NCBI GenBank assembly: GCA_039881145.1
Contig: JAYKKI010000074.1
Span: 8,906,501-8,970,500 of the forward strand
Source of the DNA: Druceiella hillmani
Lineage: Eukaryota > Arthropoda > Insecta > Lepidoptera > Hepialidae
Direction of reading: 5' to 3'
DNA length: 64,000 nt
The notes below the pieces were generated by a model. That model saw only the letters and a program-made list of their open reading frames with translations, had not been told where the DNA came from and did no database searches. The translations under genes were made by a program, and so were the position numbers. Shown here piece after piece: positions 13,641 through 24,880 of the stretch; positions within the stretch are counted from its first letter, which is position 1, and every line of letters starts with the position of its first letter.

Positions 13641-13990
13641 TCGTCGCTTAATGTAAGCAGGCAAAAAAATGTCAGAAAATCATTCAGGATCGATTAACGA
13701 ACACTTATTAGAATGATTCATGAAAGTTTCGATCAAACGTTGAATAAATTGCAACAAGTGGAAGTGATATGATCACTCATCGTAAAGCAAACCCGTTCAT
13801 AAGTTTGAATAAAAAAGTGTTGATTTGAACTTATAAGGGATGAGAGAGCGTGGCTGTCCGAAGAAGACTTAGCAACGGGCTGTGCTGCTAGAAGTGAAGA
13901 GATTTAGCAAGATTTGCAGTAAAGCGAGTCAAGGTACCCAGGATCAATAGCATGGCGATGGATCGAGCGATTTATTTTTCATGATAACTG
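13641..13990 (+). other. possible decayed coding repeat, unassigned
   Basis: This block is less AT-rich than its surroundings. One frame gives a short stretch around ERGCPRRRLSNGLCC (near 13850-13895), a basic segment that only faintly recalls the GRPR-type motif of mariner/Tc1 transposases. Stops are frequent and no catalytic block follows. I would not name a family. Confidence 0.2.
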
Positions 13991-15883
13991 ATATCCTGCA
14001 CCTTTTCAAGGGAATATAAAAAAGGAGTGAGAAATCAGAACAAATTAGTTACACTATGGCATAGTCACATATATCTAACTATTATTTTCTTTCTTCCATT
14101 TACTCTAGACAAAAATAGTGATATGAAAATATCGTTTATATGCTCGTAATCCTTAAAGTACTTTCAACGTAAACATGATATAATCTCTTACTGCATAATA
14201 TTTTTAATTTTAACTAAAGCTGATAAACAAGTTCAAAAATAAATACGTTTTTTTATTATTTTTACTGATGCATTGACTATGATTATTGGATACATGATTA
14301 ATTATGTATTCCCTTGCATTGCCCAAATCCTTAATCTACTAATCGAAGATCATTCGACTAGTATAATGAGGCAAATTATATTAACGAAAAAAATTTCTTT
14401 CAAGTATATAATATTATTGGACGAAGAAAATTACTGTTACTTTTAACCAAAATACATATTTGCTAAACTGAGATAAAGTTACCCACATTCATATTACAAT
14501 AAGTATGGAATTTATAAAGGCTTATGCTAGCAACTCTCAAAAAAACATATTCGATTTATTTTCAGAATTAGAATAATATATTTCTGAGCATATGACTCAG
14601 ATGATTTGAAACCCTAAATCACTGCAATATACATTTTTTATTTTATTTGTGTCCTTTATAATCTCTATTCTTTTTTCCATCATTGAAATGATTCCAGCAT
14701 TTCCTAGTATTTGGAATTGAATTGAGTTTCAGAGCTAAAAAAACTGAGATGTTCAATTCATATTAATCGTCCATCTGAGGAAATATATTAAATTCGAATA
14801 TGGAGAGCAGACCTTGTGTATTTGTGTCAAATGTTGATTTTAGGTTATATAATCTAATATAAATTTTAAATTTAAATCATTTGTTCAGTCAATGTTACTC
14901 ACTAACCATCTCGTCTTTTTGCCCTGAAAAACTTATTTTATATATCTGATCATAAGTCAACTCCTTGTTCGATCCGAACTATAAACACATTCTTAATAAG
15001 TTTTGACACGAACCCACCATTACAGTAGATGTGCTACTAGCTTTACTATTATATTTTTGATATTTATAATGACTTTATTCCATTAATCAGTTATACATCC
15101 ACCGAATAGGTTTTATAAGCATTTAGAAACGATTCAACAGATTAAGATTATTGGTTAGCAATGTACCTATCGACCTTGCAATAATCGAACATGCGGCTTG
15201 ACTTGATTAGATTAAGGATTACTTTCTGTAACTGAAAGAGATGCGTATTTCAGATCGTTTGTAGTTATTTTAAGACTAGACGATCCTTGAGGGAATCTAA
15301 AAGCTAGATGATTATATTATTATCTCTGAGCCGGGCAGGAGAAGAACTGGCTTAATTTCAACTATTATTCGCCTCAATTGTTGAAGGGTCTCGTGTCTAT
15401 GCTTTCATAATTTAATTTTAAGAGGCAACCCATTCTATTCATGTGATTGTAGATTTATGTTTGAGAGTATTTCAACGTAGCAAAAAAAATTCACAATCTT
15501 TAGGATGTGGTCTTTTTAATTATTGTGACTTAATAGGTGATCAAATTTGAGTCATTTAGAATAACAGAACTTATATTTAAGAAAACATCGACTGAATAAA
15601 ACATTTTTTTTCATAAGAACAAAGACTTTAACTGTCTTAAGTATAAAGGTCGACCGTAAATTCGAGATATTTTCAGAGATCTTCGAAATTTCTTCGTTTT
15701 GTGTTAGACGGGTCATTATTAGTTTCAGGCAGGGTTTTAGGGGTGATGGTGATTGTGATTCACGTGGGTGACTAATACACTCGTATATTAATCTTGTAAC
15801 TGGTTTTGTATTAAATCCATAAACTGACAATAATTTCGACATTCTTGCGAATAAAACCTAACTTTTTTATAAGGTTTAGAGTG
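13991..15883. other. AT-rich intergenic DNA
   Basis: Nothing recognised. The 96-codon minus frame at 15552-15842 has no motif. Confidence 0.5.
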
Positions 15884-15911
15884 GTATATACACACACACA
15901 CACTCACACAC

Positions 15912-15956
<45 letters not shown>
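15884..15956. repeat. compound (CA)n(TA)n microsatellite
   Basis: About 25 bases of CA repeats run into about 45 bases of TA repeats. Confidence 0.95.
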
Positions 15957-15957
<1 letters not shown>

Positions 15958-16439
15958 ATCCTTAGTTGCATAAATGTACTTAATGATATTAGTTATATTC
16001 TATTATTTCCTTATTACTAAATGTAAATTTTATTTATTTTAGCTTCCTGGCTGATTTCTTTCTACTCATGAAACATCAGGCGGAAGGAAACCATTAAATA
16101 TGAATATCCTGGATAGAATACATTCAAAACCAAGAGTATCTACGTATCTAGCAAATTAAAGAGGATACAAATAAGAACCTTACAAAAATAGGAATTTCAA
16201 TATTTTGGAATTTGAATGTTTTTTTTAAAATACAACGGCAATCTCATCACTCCATCGTCCCCCAATTACGGAGCTCCATCAACCTCTGGATAGGAATATT
16301 ATTATAAAACGTTCTGTCAGGACATTGACATACTTGATATGAAGTAACATTTCATATTAATATTTAAACATAATATTTATAAATATGTTATATTTATTTT
16401 CAGTTCACAATGATTTTCTATTTCACGGTGGCTGCGAAT

Positions 16440-16610
16440 AAAGACAGCAGCAAATATTGCTGGGCTGAAAATTATGTAATAATACACACAAACATACAAC
16501 AGTGCATGGATTAGAATTTTTCTTTTAATATTTTGAATAACTAAAATTAGGATATTTTATTTGTTAAAGCTACACCAATTTAAGGCTCAATGCTAAATCG
16601 AACGATTAGC
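16440..16610 (+). repeat. dispersed repeat fragment, copy 1 (partner at 44.9 kb)
   Basis: The block opening GAATAAAGACAGCAGC is shared with 44917 onward on the same strand. Similarity continues through TTGYTGSGC and GAAAT, then more weakly through an A/T-rich middle, to matching ends (TTAAAGCTACACCAATTTAA here; CTAAAGCTTCACCAAATTAA there). It is not coding. Because it lies about 400 bases before the fragment at 16.9 kb, both could belong to one Penelope-like or retrozyme-like element. Confidence 0.6.
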
Positions 16611-16756
16611 AACTTATTATTACTCATTGAACTCACATTAAGTTTTTACTCACGTTAATTGTGCGGATCGGAAAGAATACTTAATAGATAAAATTCATTT
16701 AGCAGTATTAATGATATTCAATAGATCGTATAGAAAATGTTTAAGTATTTACAGAA

Positions 16757-16862
16757 ATGGATGGATATCACAGAATTTCTATAGTTCGTATCGTATTTAT
16801 TACTTGTGTAATTAATGCATTCATTACAATTAGAAAACTCAACTTAAAATACATTATAAAAA
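16757..16862. other. spacer between repeat fragments
   Basis: AT-rich. A 60-codon plus frame starts here only because it reads through the fold-back repeat that follows. Confidence 0.4.
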
Positions 16863-17085
16863 TACATAACATCTTCAGGTGGGCTATTAGCAAAGATGCG
16901 AATAGCCCACCTGAAGATGTTGTAATGTATCTTTGCTAATAGCCCATCTGAAGATATTTTAATACAACGAAATCTAGGCCGTGATAAAGAACTTAAAGAA
17001 AGTAATAATAGTACTACATCATGTAGTTACATTTAATTGTGAATAATGAATTTCTACAAAATTAACGCCAAATATATTCAATATT
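16863..17085 (+). repeat. dispersed repeat with fold-back junction and hammerhead-like core, copy 1
   Basis: Arms at 16869-16888 and 16901-16920 are exact inverted copies containing the CCTGAAGATG motif, joined through a 12-base spacer. A third partial unit follows at about 16930-16955 and then runs on to about 17085. The right part matches 48461-48625 in reverse complement (shared CTAGGYC, GATAAAGAA, ACTACATCA and AATTAACGCCAAATATATTC). The unit CTGAAGA, then GAAA, then CTAGGYC resembles a degenerate hammerhead core, as found in Penelope-like elements and retrozymes. This copy is mutated (CGAAAT, GGCC). Confidence 0.7.
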
Positions 17086-17499
17086 AGGAGTGTTGAAAAA
17101 TTATTGACGCCCCTTAAAATTATTTATCACACTTCCTGGTATTTATTACAAGTTTATTTTGCAGTTTGAAGATTTAAATTGAACTATTTTGAATTAAACA
17201 GTTCTGCTCAGTAAAAGTTACTGTTTTGAATAAGATATAAATACTTATAAAACGACGAACAGATATTAATTACATTAAACGTCTTTCATAGAAGAATTTT
17301 ACTTATAGTTTTTGATTTATTACAAATTTTAATTATCCTCCTTAACCAATTTACGCCCACCGCTAATTTTTTTGTAGAAAAGTGACATAAACTAAATTAT
17401 TAGGTGAAAAGTAAGGAGTTTAAATAAAAAACAAAAAATAAAATTTATAATATTTTATTACCTATGAATTAAATTACCGTTCTCAATACGGGGACACGG

Positions 17500-18660
17500 G
17501 ACTCATTCGGTACAAAAAATTTCAAAACGTGTCTTCTTAATACATAGTGTTGTCATGCACGTTTTATATGGTCACCGTCCTTTACTGTGACAGAAAGTGT
17601 ATTGCAGTTGTTTCGCTAGCTTTTGTTGAAAGTTACCTATGTCATCGTACTGTAAATTCGGCCTCAGGAAGGCTAATGAACGGAATGTCTTTCAAAATTT
17701 TGTCGTAATAATGCTAGGCAATGCTACGGCAGAACTGAAGTTGATCCATTTTCATGTCATTATGAAGCATGTGCAGATGCCAGTTATTGCTAATTGCTAA
17801 ATCAAGCATATGCGAAAACAGCACCCACTACTACTTTTTGCCACAGATAGAAGTATGACACAACGAAACAGAATGATCAGTTTGGTTGACTTCTTTTATT
17901 GTAAGTTACGTACTTACAGTATATCAACATATGTTTTCTTCTTTTCCGCACGAGATTCATTGTTTCACTTTACTTAATAAAAGAACAGTATCATAGTTGG
18001 TCCACAAATGTTATTATCTAGCTAGCGAACAAACAATATTTGATTATCCTTATCAAACCGGTAGTCAAAGTCAGATTGATCCTTATTCATCCCCTTGACC
18101 GTTATTAGAGGGCACTTACTAGCTATTTCCTTGCCAACAGTTCCAGTGGCACAGTAGACAGATTCTCGTAAAATCCCAAGATTCTTGTAAACAGGGCAAA
18201 ACTCATTTAAAATTTATCAAAGAACACAATGTGTCTTTAGGGTTTAAGTCGAGCTTTCCCAGCAGGCTTTTTACGACTCTTGTATCTAAAGGCTGACTTC
18301 TGTACTGTCAGTTGTTTTGGCTTTGCCAGAGTAAATATCAAAGATGTAGCAGTACCCAGCAGCACTTGCAAGCATCTAATTTTTATACCCAAAGCGCTCA
18401 AGCGGTTTGATAGTAGCAATGAAGGACCTTGGGTTCTTCATCAATACCGATAGTAGCGCTGCAGAACCTATAGTTTTCCATCTATCTATCCCATATCTCT
18501 TCATCCCTGTTGACAAAAACTTTAACATTCCCTGGAATATCTCTAGGCATTTCATTAGTTTGGATGTCGTATTCATCGTCTTTTTCTTCGGCGAGAGCAC
18601 TTGGTTCGGGAGGCAGAGATTGGGAAGAGGGAGAGGAAGAGGAAGATTTTCCTACAGAGT
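17500..18660 (-). pseudogene. piggyBac-family transposase relic
   Basis: Minus-strand pieces in order start with a Ser/Pro-rich then acidic N-terminal part (LAEEKDDEYDI; about 18460-18660). Next is KPLERFGYKN, a stop, then MLASAAGYCYIFDIYSGKAK (about 18300-18410), which matches the piggyBac KPxKxGxKxWxLAxxxGYxxxFxIYxGK block. HIVFFDKF (around 18220) carries a conserved aspartate. Then come TGTVGKEIASKCPLI, DYRFDKDNQILFVR (about 18030-18160), AEKKKTYVDI (about 17940) and HMLDLAISNNWHLHMLHND with MDQLQFCRSIA (about 17700-17800). The cysteine-rich tail is barely visible. The intact family is about 550-650 residues; here the region between the acidic part and KPLERF is deleted, and stops and frameshifts are numerous. 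No clear TTAA-flanked terminal repeats are seen. Dead copy. Confidence 0.85.
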
Positions 18661-20074
18661 AATATATGTGCCCACTGTCCCGATTGGGGACATTATCATA
18701 AACAATCTTTTAATATCGCACAGAACCATATATTTTAATCTACCTTGCATTAAACATAAAGTAAATAATACGTTTATAAAGTTTATGCAAAAATATAAAA
18801 CCTTTAAAATAAATATAATAAAAAAACACTTGCCTATTCGTAGATGCAATAATTCTTCAATTACTTCAACCACAAATTTTATAATAGTTTATTATTTACA
18901 ATTTAGCTGCAATGAGCGTCTTGGTTTGGGCATGGCAGGCGCATATGGGTTAAAGTATGTGAGTGCTTTAAATTTTTAGCTAATTATTAATATAATCTAG
19001 GCATTTTGCTAAGTTTGATTTAGGCGGGATAAACAATTATCCTTTCATTAACCAGAAAATCTTGGGGACACTTTTTAATAATTAGAAAATCTTCAGGAGA
19101 GGAATGGAGTATGGAGCCTTGAGTTTTAAATAATTGTAAACTGTTTTAATATTATAATTAAGATATTTAATTAATAATTTATTTTGGTCACATGTTAATT
19201 TTTCCATAAATTTAAAGCATGATTTGTGTATGAGTTTAGTAAGTTTTGGAGGCACATATCTTACAAAAATTTAACCATGATAATGAAATGATTTGAAATG
19301 ACAACAATTTAAACAGCTGCAATTCAATCAGTTATGGTAGTGAAACTATTTTGAAATGTCGATCTAAAATTTAAATATGATGGATTTGATTTGTTATTGG
19401 AAATAATGTGCAGGTTTGCACACTATGGAAAATTACTATAACAAGGATAACAAACTAAGATAAGGGAATTGTCTAAAGACGACCTAACCAATTTTATTTC
19501 ACACTAAATTTGTGAATAGGTTGGGGAGCACATAATAAATCCATCAAATATGAAGAGAACTCGTGTTACCCATTTATGTACATACAAAAGTTTATAAAAG
19601 TAAGTGTACATAGTATTTATTTAATATTATCTAGCATATATTTCATAGACGTACAGAAATAAATGTATTGATTTCATCTCTTTAATTTATTAATGCCAAT
19701 TAATTTTTTCTAAATCCCGCTATTGTGACCTTTTTCATAGGTTTTACATGGATAGTTAAACATTTAGAGGGGCGAAGGACACACTTTTGGATATTAAAGA
19801 CACTCGTATCAAGCGAAGGAGACATCGTATTAAAAAAAAGCAACATTTTAGAAGGCATTTTAAAACACTTTCTCCCCATCGATTTCGTCATCAAAAATGT
19901 TTTTAATCCATATAGGAATCCTTCCGAAAAATTTATTCGAAAAACGTGTCAAGTTGGTCGTAGTGTTTGCTATATTTCTTTTCAACTAAATACAGATAGT
20001 CACTGAGTGCACTGAAATTTACGGGTTATCGGGTACTTGAATCGAACTACGCTAGCGTTACTTTGGATGTGATT
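18661..20074. other. intergenic DNA with unassigned open frames
   Basis: A plus frame at 18407-18979 is mostly the antisense of the piggyBac relic. At 19700-20006 overlapping frames (plus 93 codons, minus 64 codons) occur in a block a little less AT-rich than average. I recognise no family in either. Confidence 0.35.
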
Positions 20075-21185
20075 ATAATTCGCTCTCGACTCCATTCACA
20101 ACCGATACTTATTGCTACTTGCACGTTGATAAAAGCAGTATTATTTTAGGAACACTTATGACTAAAATGTATCTTTTTTGTTTTGAAGAAAATTCAATTT
20201 CGAAATAATAGTGTTTGATTCCTTATTAGACCACGTGCACATAAAAAATATCAAATAAATGAAATAAAATAAAAACACGACGGAAACAGTCGTTTTTAAG
20301 AATCTTTTAAAGTAGGCTGCTCTCAACGGTCAGCCAAAAATATAGTACACATCACATTTTTTCTAATGGAAATTTGCATCACAGGTGAAAGGATTGTCTG
20401 AGAGCAGATTGCTTCAACATTTTGAAACATAGTATATCATGCTTTAAATCGTTATTTTTTTTAAATTCAATTTTCATAACGTTCCTGCGACTTTACATCA
20501 GAGTGAAATTCAAAACGTTCTATTGCAGGGCGGGTTATTTAGAAAACAATATATTACGCTTGAGAATTTGGACCAGCTCCACACGCACGACTCCCAGCCA
20601 TGATTCAAATTTCGATCGATGAACATAAACTTCTCTGTAGTAAATGGTCTTATGCACTTGTTGATGGATTATTGTTGACGCTTTTCTTGAAATTTCAGTT
20701 TTCACGCATTATTGTTAATGACCTTTTCGAACTTTTTCACCTATTGCTGTTGGTACCTTTTTGAATCTCCATTTTTCAATATTGTCTAAAAAGTTCGTAT
20801 TCTTCTCTTTCTCCTGCACATGCTAAGTTTCCATTCTTTGCCGTGCAAACTTAATATTTTCCAAATGGAATAAATTTTTACTCTGTTTTGTTCCACTATT
20901 TAGTTTTGTCGAGAAAACTTCAATTTATGGCATTTAATATTTTCTTGAGGTCGTGTTGCCTTCCCCATAGTCTGATTACAGTTACATGAGAGTGCGACTT
21001 TTTATGATGAATGAATCATTTTTTTTTTGAAATCGCTTTAGATTGTAGTGTCATGAAATTTTTAAGTAGGTGCACGCTTGAGGTCAATATTGAATTTCAT
21101 ATATTTCCATTTTCAATTTAAAGGGGCAAAAATAGGAGTTAAGGATGTTTGTAAGTGTCTGTGAGAACGTAAGTAGCAAGGGAAA
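20075..21185 (+). repeat. inverted duplication, left copy
   Basis: In reverse complement this matches 23655-24415. Anchors include CTACTTGCACGTTGATAAAA at 20114-20134, AGTGTTTGATT with CCACGT near 20210, TTTTTTCTAATRGAAATTTG near 20357, AAGGATTGTCT near 20390, CATAACGTTC near 20475 and GTTACATGAGAGTGCGACT at 20981-20999. About 350-400 bases at roughly 20530-20960 have no counterpart in the other copy, so one copy gained or lost a segment. Not coding in any frame I can follow. Confidence 0.8.
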
Positions 21186-21424
21186 ATAAAAATAAAAAGG
21201 TCAAGAAAATATTTCAGCAATTGATACAGTTCGATTAAAAATAAATAAAATGGAAATGAAGGATGTACAAAAATGAATTCCAAAATATCAATGTTTCTCC
21301 TGGCATCATGATTTAAAAGCTTTGTAATTTTTTAGAGCAAATTATTTTTCCTAGAAAGCAGTAGCAAATTTAGTAATGAAAAGATTAAGTTACTTTCAGA
21401 GCTTAATCTCAAGACCTATGCATA
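21186..21424. other. AT-rich spacer
   Basis: Between the left outer copy and the inner inverted repeat; nothing recognised. Confidence 0.4.
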
Positions 21425-21691
21425 CATTTAAAGTATTTTCTCAAGTTGAACATTTAAATTGACTAGTTGAATTGAAATTTTTAAAAAAGAGTAAGCGTCA
21501 TAAAAATAATGTTTTGAACTTGCTTAAGTTTTATGTATAAATTAAAATTGAAGTAATCTTTTAGATGCAGGAAACAAGGTATATGAGTTAGAAATAGTGG
21601 GTTCTGAGTAAGTAATAAATACTTTTTCATATTTATCGAAATTTGAATAGAGAATTTCCTCAAAATTTTCTTGTCAATATGTATATACATA
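21425..21691 (+). repeat. inner inverted repeat, left arm
   Basis: Pairs in reverse complement with about 21879-22140. Anchors are TATAAATTAAAATTGAAGTA and TTTTAGATGCAGGAAAC (21533-21577), GTTCTGAGTAAGTWATAAA (about 21601) and AATTTTCTTGTCAATAT (21664-21680). Together with the right arm and the GT core this resembles a small foldback or terminal-inverted-repeat element. Confidence 0.75.
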
Positions 21692-21878
21692 TGTGTGTTT
21701 TCGCGTGTGTGTGTGTGTGTGTGTGTCTGTGTATGTGTGTATGCGTCGCATGTGTGCATGTGTATGTGTATGTGTGTGCTTATGCACGTGCGGTGGGTGC
21801 GCAAAAGTGCGTGTACGTATTCTTGCGTATGGTCGCGCGTGGCTGTGCTTGCTATACACACACACACATATATATGTG
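21692..21878. repeat. degenerate (GT)n/(CA)n microsatellite core
   Basis: GT-rich tract from GTGTGTTTTCGCGTGTGTG to a terminal CACACACACATATATATG. It is interrupted by CpG-containing units. Open frames in several phases are translations of the tract. Confidence 0.9.
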
Positions 21879-22140
21879 TAAATATATATTGACAAGACAA
21901 TTTCAAGAAAATTAACTTTAAAAATTTCGATACAATTTCGGGCAATATTAAAAAGTTTATAACTTACTCAGAACCTATTATTCCTGACTAATATACTAAT
22001 ACATTTGGTGGTTTCCTGCATCTGAAAGATCAATTCAATTTTAATTTATACAAATAGCTTTACTCATTTTAAATTTTCCCTTCATGCATAAATGAACAAA
22101 TTTCAACCCTAGCTTATTCCAATTTAATAAAAATAAACAG
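21879..22140 (-). repeat. inner inverted repeat, right arm
   Basis: Reverse-complement partner of 21425-21691 (ATATTGACAAGACAATTT at about 21886-21903; GTTTCCTGCATCTGAAAGAT at 22012-22031). The arms have diverged by point changes and small indels. Confidence 0.75.
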
Positions 22141-22579
22141 TGATTCTTATGATCCTTTATGTAGTGCGCTATGATTTTTGTGATACATTTATTTAAGCCG
22201 CTATTACGAAGTGAATGAATTCCTGTCTTAAGAATTGTGCGATTTAATAAATATTCTGTTCTAATTCAAATGATATCAACTGTCGAAGTTGTAAGTCATT
22301 CACATTGAAGTACTGCAAGGACTGTTTTAAAATTACGTGAAAAAATTGGGGTGTGGCTGTGTCATAGACACGGCCGTGTGTTGCACGTGAATAGGTTTAT
22401 GTAACGGGTTATATTTTTTAAATAAAATATTTGTGATGATATTTTTTATTATAACACCTTATTATATTCACTGTCACTACTTTAAACTATTATTTTATAT
22501 AAAATCGATAGATTTTGACGACAGCTGACGATTAAAACTTGAATGAACATCGTAGCTTTTCCGAATCAAAAGTTATACT
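22141..22579. other. AT-rich spacer
   Basis: Nothing recognised, apart from a short CpG-containing hairpin-like stretch GTGTCATAGACACGGCCGTG near 22358. Confidence 0.4.
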
Positions 22580-22860
22580 AATTGCAAATCTCGATGCGCA
22601 GCAAAATAACCTCAAAATGGCGGCGTTTCCCCCTCCACCGCGCGCGATGCGTCACAGTTCTCGCTTATTGTTATGAATTCTTTGATTCTTTAGCTATCCA
22701 GTCGCATAATTTAATTTTTAATGTAGAGGATAGATTCGAAATTGTAACGCCAAACTGTATCCCCGATTTTGTTATCATTAGGTTTTTTGAATTGCCCCCG
22801 TATGGTAGCAAATTTAAAGACGTATTCACGTCAAAAATATCATTAAATCGATAAATGCTC
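22580..22860 (+). other. CpG-rich islet with a 90-codon open frame
   Basis: About 22590-22665 is strongly CpG- and GC-rich in an AT-rich setting. It contains CAAAATGGCGGCG, a YY1/Pho-like core, and GATGCGTCAC. The open frame at 22582-22854 starts MQISMRSKITSKWRR and ends KISLNR; no family is recognised. It could be a TE promoter, an unmethylated promoter-like islet or chance. The frame is not supported as a gene. Confidence 0.3.
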
Positions 22861-23654
22861 CGAAAAGAGTTTTTATCAAATTATTTCTCAAATATTTCTT
22901 GCACATGCCCACGTCAATTGATTTAAGTGGACAAGGAGCAATAAATCGATATAAAAGAATTTTCTTTACATTAGCCAACCTTTGATTTCATGTTAGTTCA
23001 TGCCTTAAATATTAGTATACCTTAAACATACTCACCACTAAAACCTTTTCTGATCATATTCGGAATGAATCTTTCTACTATCAACTTTAAGTACCTGTTT
23101 TATCGTATTATCGTTGATCTCTATGGCGGTCGCTAATATATCGCAATAATATCCTTTTGTCGCAATATATGTCGCAATATCATCTTTTTGTAACTTTATT
23201 ACATATTGACACACACACAACGAATAATGCTAATATTCTTTTGTTTTAATATATTTATTTTTTTAAGTAACTTAATGCGTACAATTAGTATATGTGGCGG
23301 CCAACCAGAAACGAATTCTATTGAAATTAAGATCTATTTATGTGAACTATCTTACTGGCTTATTTCACAATTATTATATGTTATATATGGACGATCACTT
23401 ACAAAAATATAATGTATCCCAAACTCATATATTTGTTATATTTTTGGCCCAAACATTATTTTTATGATGTTTATTTATATTTTTTATAATACTTCAATTT
23501 AACTAGTCCATTTAAACCTTAGAAAATACTTTAAAAGTCTGCATAGGACCTGCGATTTAGCTATGAAAAGTAACTTAGTCTTTTTATTATTAAATTTGGT
23601 ATTGCTTTATATTTTCCCGCTACTTTAAAGTTGAATACTTAATTTTTATCAATT
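22861..23654. other. AT-rich intergenic DNA
   Basis: Nothing recognised; the small plus frame at 23206-23412 has no motif. Confidence 0.4.
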
Positions 23655-24415
23655 TTGACACATGCATGGGAGCACGTACGCTCGCACAGGCATGTACAAA
23701 CATTCGTAACTCATATTTTTGTTCAAAATTGGAAACGATAACATATAAAATTCAATATCGATTTTAACCGTACACCAATTTGCAAATTTTATGACGCTAC
23801 AACCTAGAACGATTTAAAAAAAATATTCTCATTCATCTTAGAGAAGTCGCACTCTCGTGTAACTATAATAAGACGATGTAGCGATTGAATACAGTCAGAA
23901 CGTGGATAATATGTTTCTAAATATTCAGTTCTAGTATATTGATACAATAGAAAGACGTTATAACGTCATTAATATCAATTTGATGTAAGGTTGCACGAAC
24001 GTTATGAAAATTTCATTAAAAAAAACAATTTAGGGCATAATATATAATATTTGAATATTTTGAACCAATCTGCTATTAGACAATCCTTTTAACTCTGATA
24101 CAAATTTCTATTAGAAAAAATTACATATGTACGATATTTTCAGTTTGAAAGTTGAGACCAGTCTACTTTTAAAATTCTTAGTCAATCAAAGAAGTGGTTA
24201 TCGTCGTGATTTATTTACTTTTTAATTTATTTGCTATTTTTCTACATGTACGTGGTATAATAAGCAATCAAACACTATTAATTCGGAATTCAATTTTCTT
24301 AGAAACAAAAAAAAATACTTTTAATTCACAAGAGTTCCAAGAGTAATACTTGTTTTATCAACGTGCAAGTAGTAGTAGTGAGTATTGGCTGTCGTCTGAG
24401 TATGTCAAGTGTTTC
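23655..24415 (-). repeat. inverted duplication, right copy
   Basis: Reverse-complement partner of 20075-21185. Anchors on the plus strand are AGTCGCACTCTCGTGTAAC at 23845-23863, GAACGTTATGAAAATT near 23997, AGACAATCC near 24078 and CAACGTGCAAGTAGTAG near 24359. It is shorter than its partner because a middle segment is absent. The two copies have diverged by roughly a fifth to a quarter by eye, so the event is not recent. Confidence 0.8.
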
Positions 24416-24507
24416 TAACACTGCGTAACTTGATAAACGCAATCTGCATAAAGTCGTTCAGTAGTACTAAATGAGCTCGCGAGAGATATAATGACGTACA
24501 AAATAAC

Positions 24508-24609
24508 GTGTGTGGTCATGTGTGTGAGTGTGTGAGTGAGTGCGTGCGTGGTGCGTGCGTGAGTGTGTGTGTGTGTGTGTATGTGTGTGTGTGTGTGTGT
24601 GTATGGGTG

Positions 24610-24684
<75 letters not shown>

Positions 24685-24787
24685 TGTGTGTTGTGTGTGA
24701 GTATGTATGCGTGTGTGTGTATGTATGTGTGGTGCGTCTGCCTGTGGACGTGTACGTGCGTATGTTCTCATGCGTGTTCCTATATAT

Positions 24788-24879
<92 letters not shown>

Positions 24880-24880
24880 G
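24508..24880. repeat. long compound (GT)n(TA)n microsatellite
   Basis: About 270 bases of GT repeats with interruptions run directly into about 100 bases of TA repeats. All open frames across it are translations of the repeat. It begins about 90 bases after the right copy of the inverted duplication. Confidence 0.97.

Noticed and set aside
13641..13990. Mariner/Tc1 transposase
   Set aside because: Only one weak basic motif is visible. No catalytic aspartate blocks or terminal repeats can be supported.
18407..18979. 190-codon plus-strand open frame
   Set aside because: Its first part is the antisense of the piggyBac relic and the rest is low-complexity; no family resemblance.
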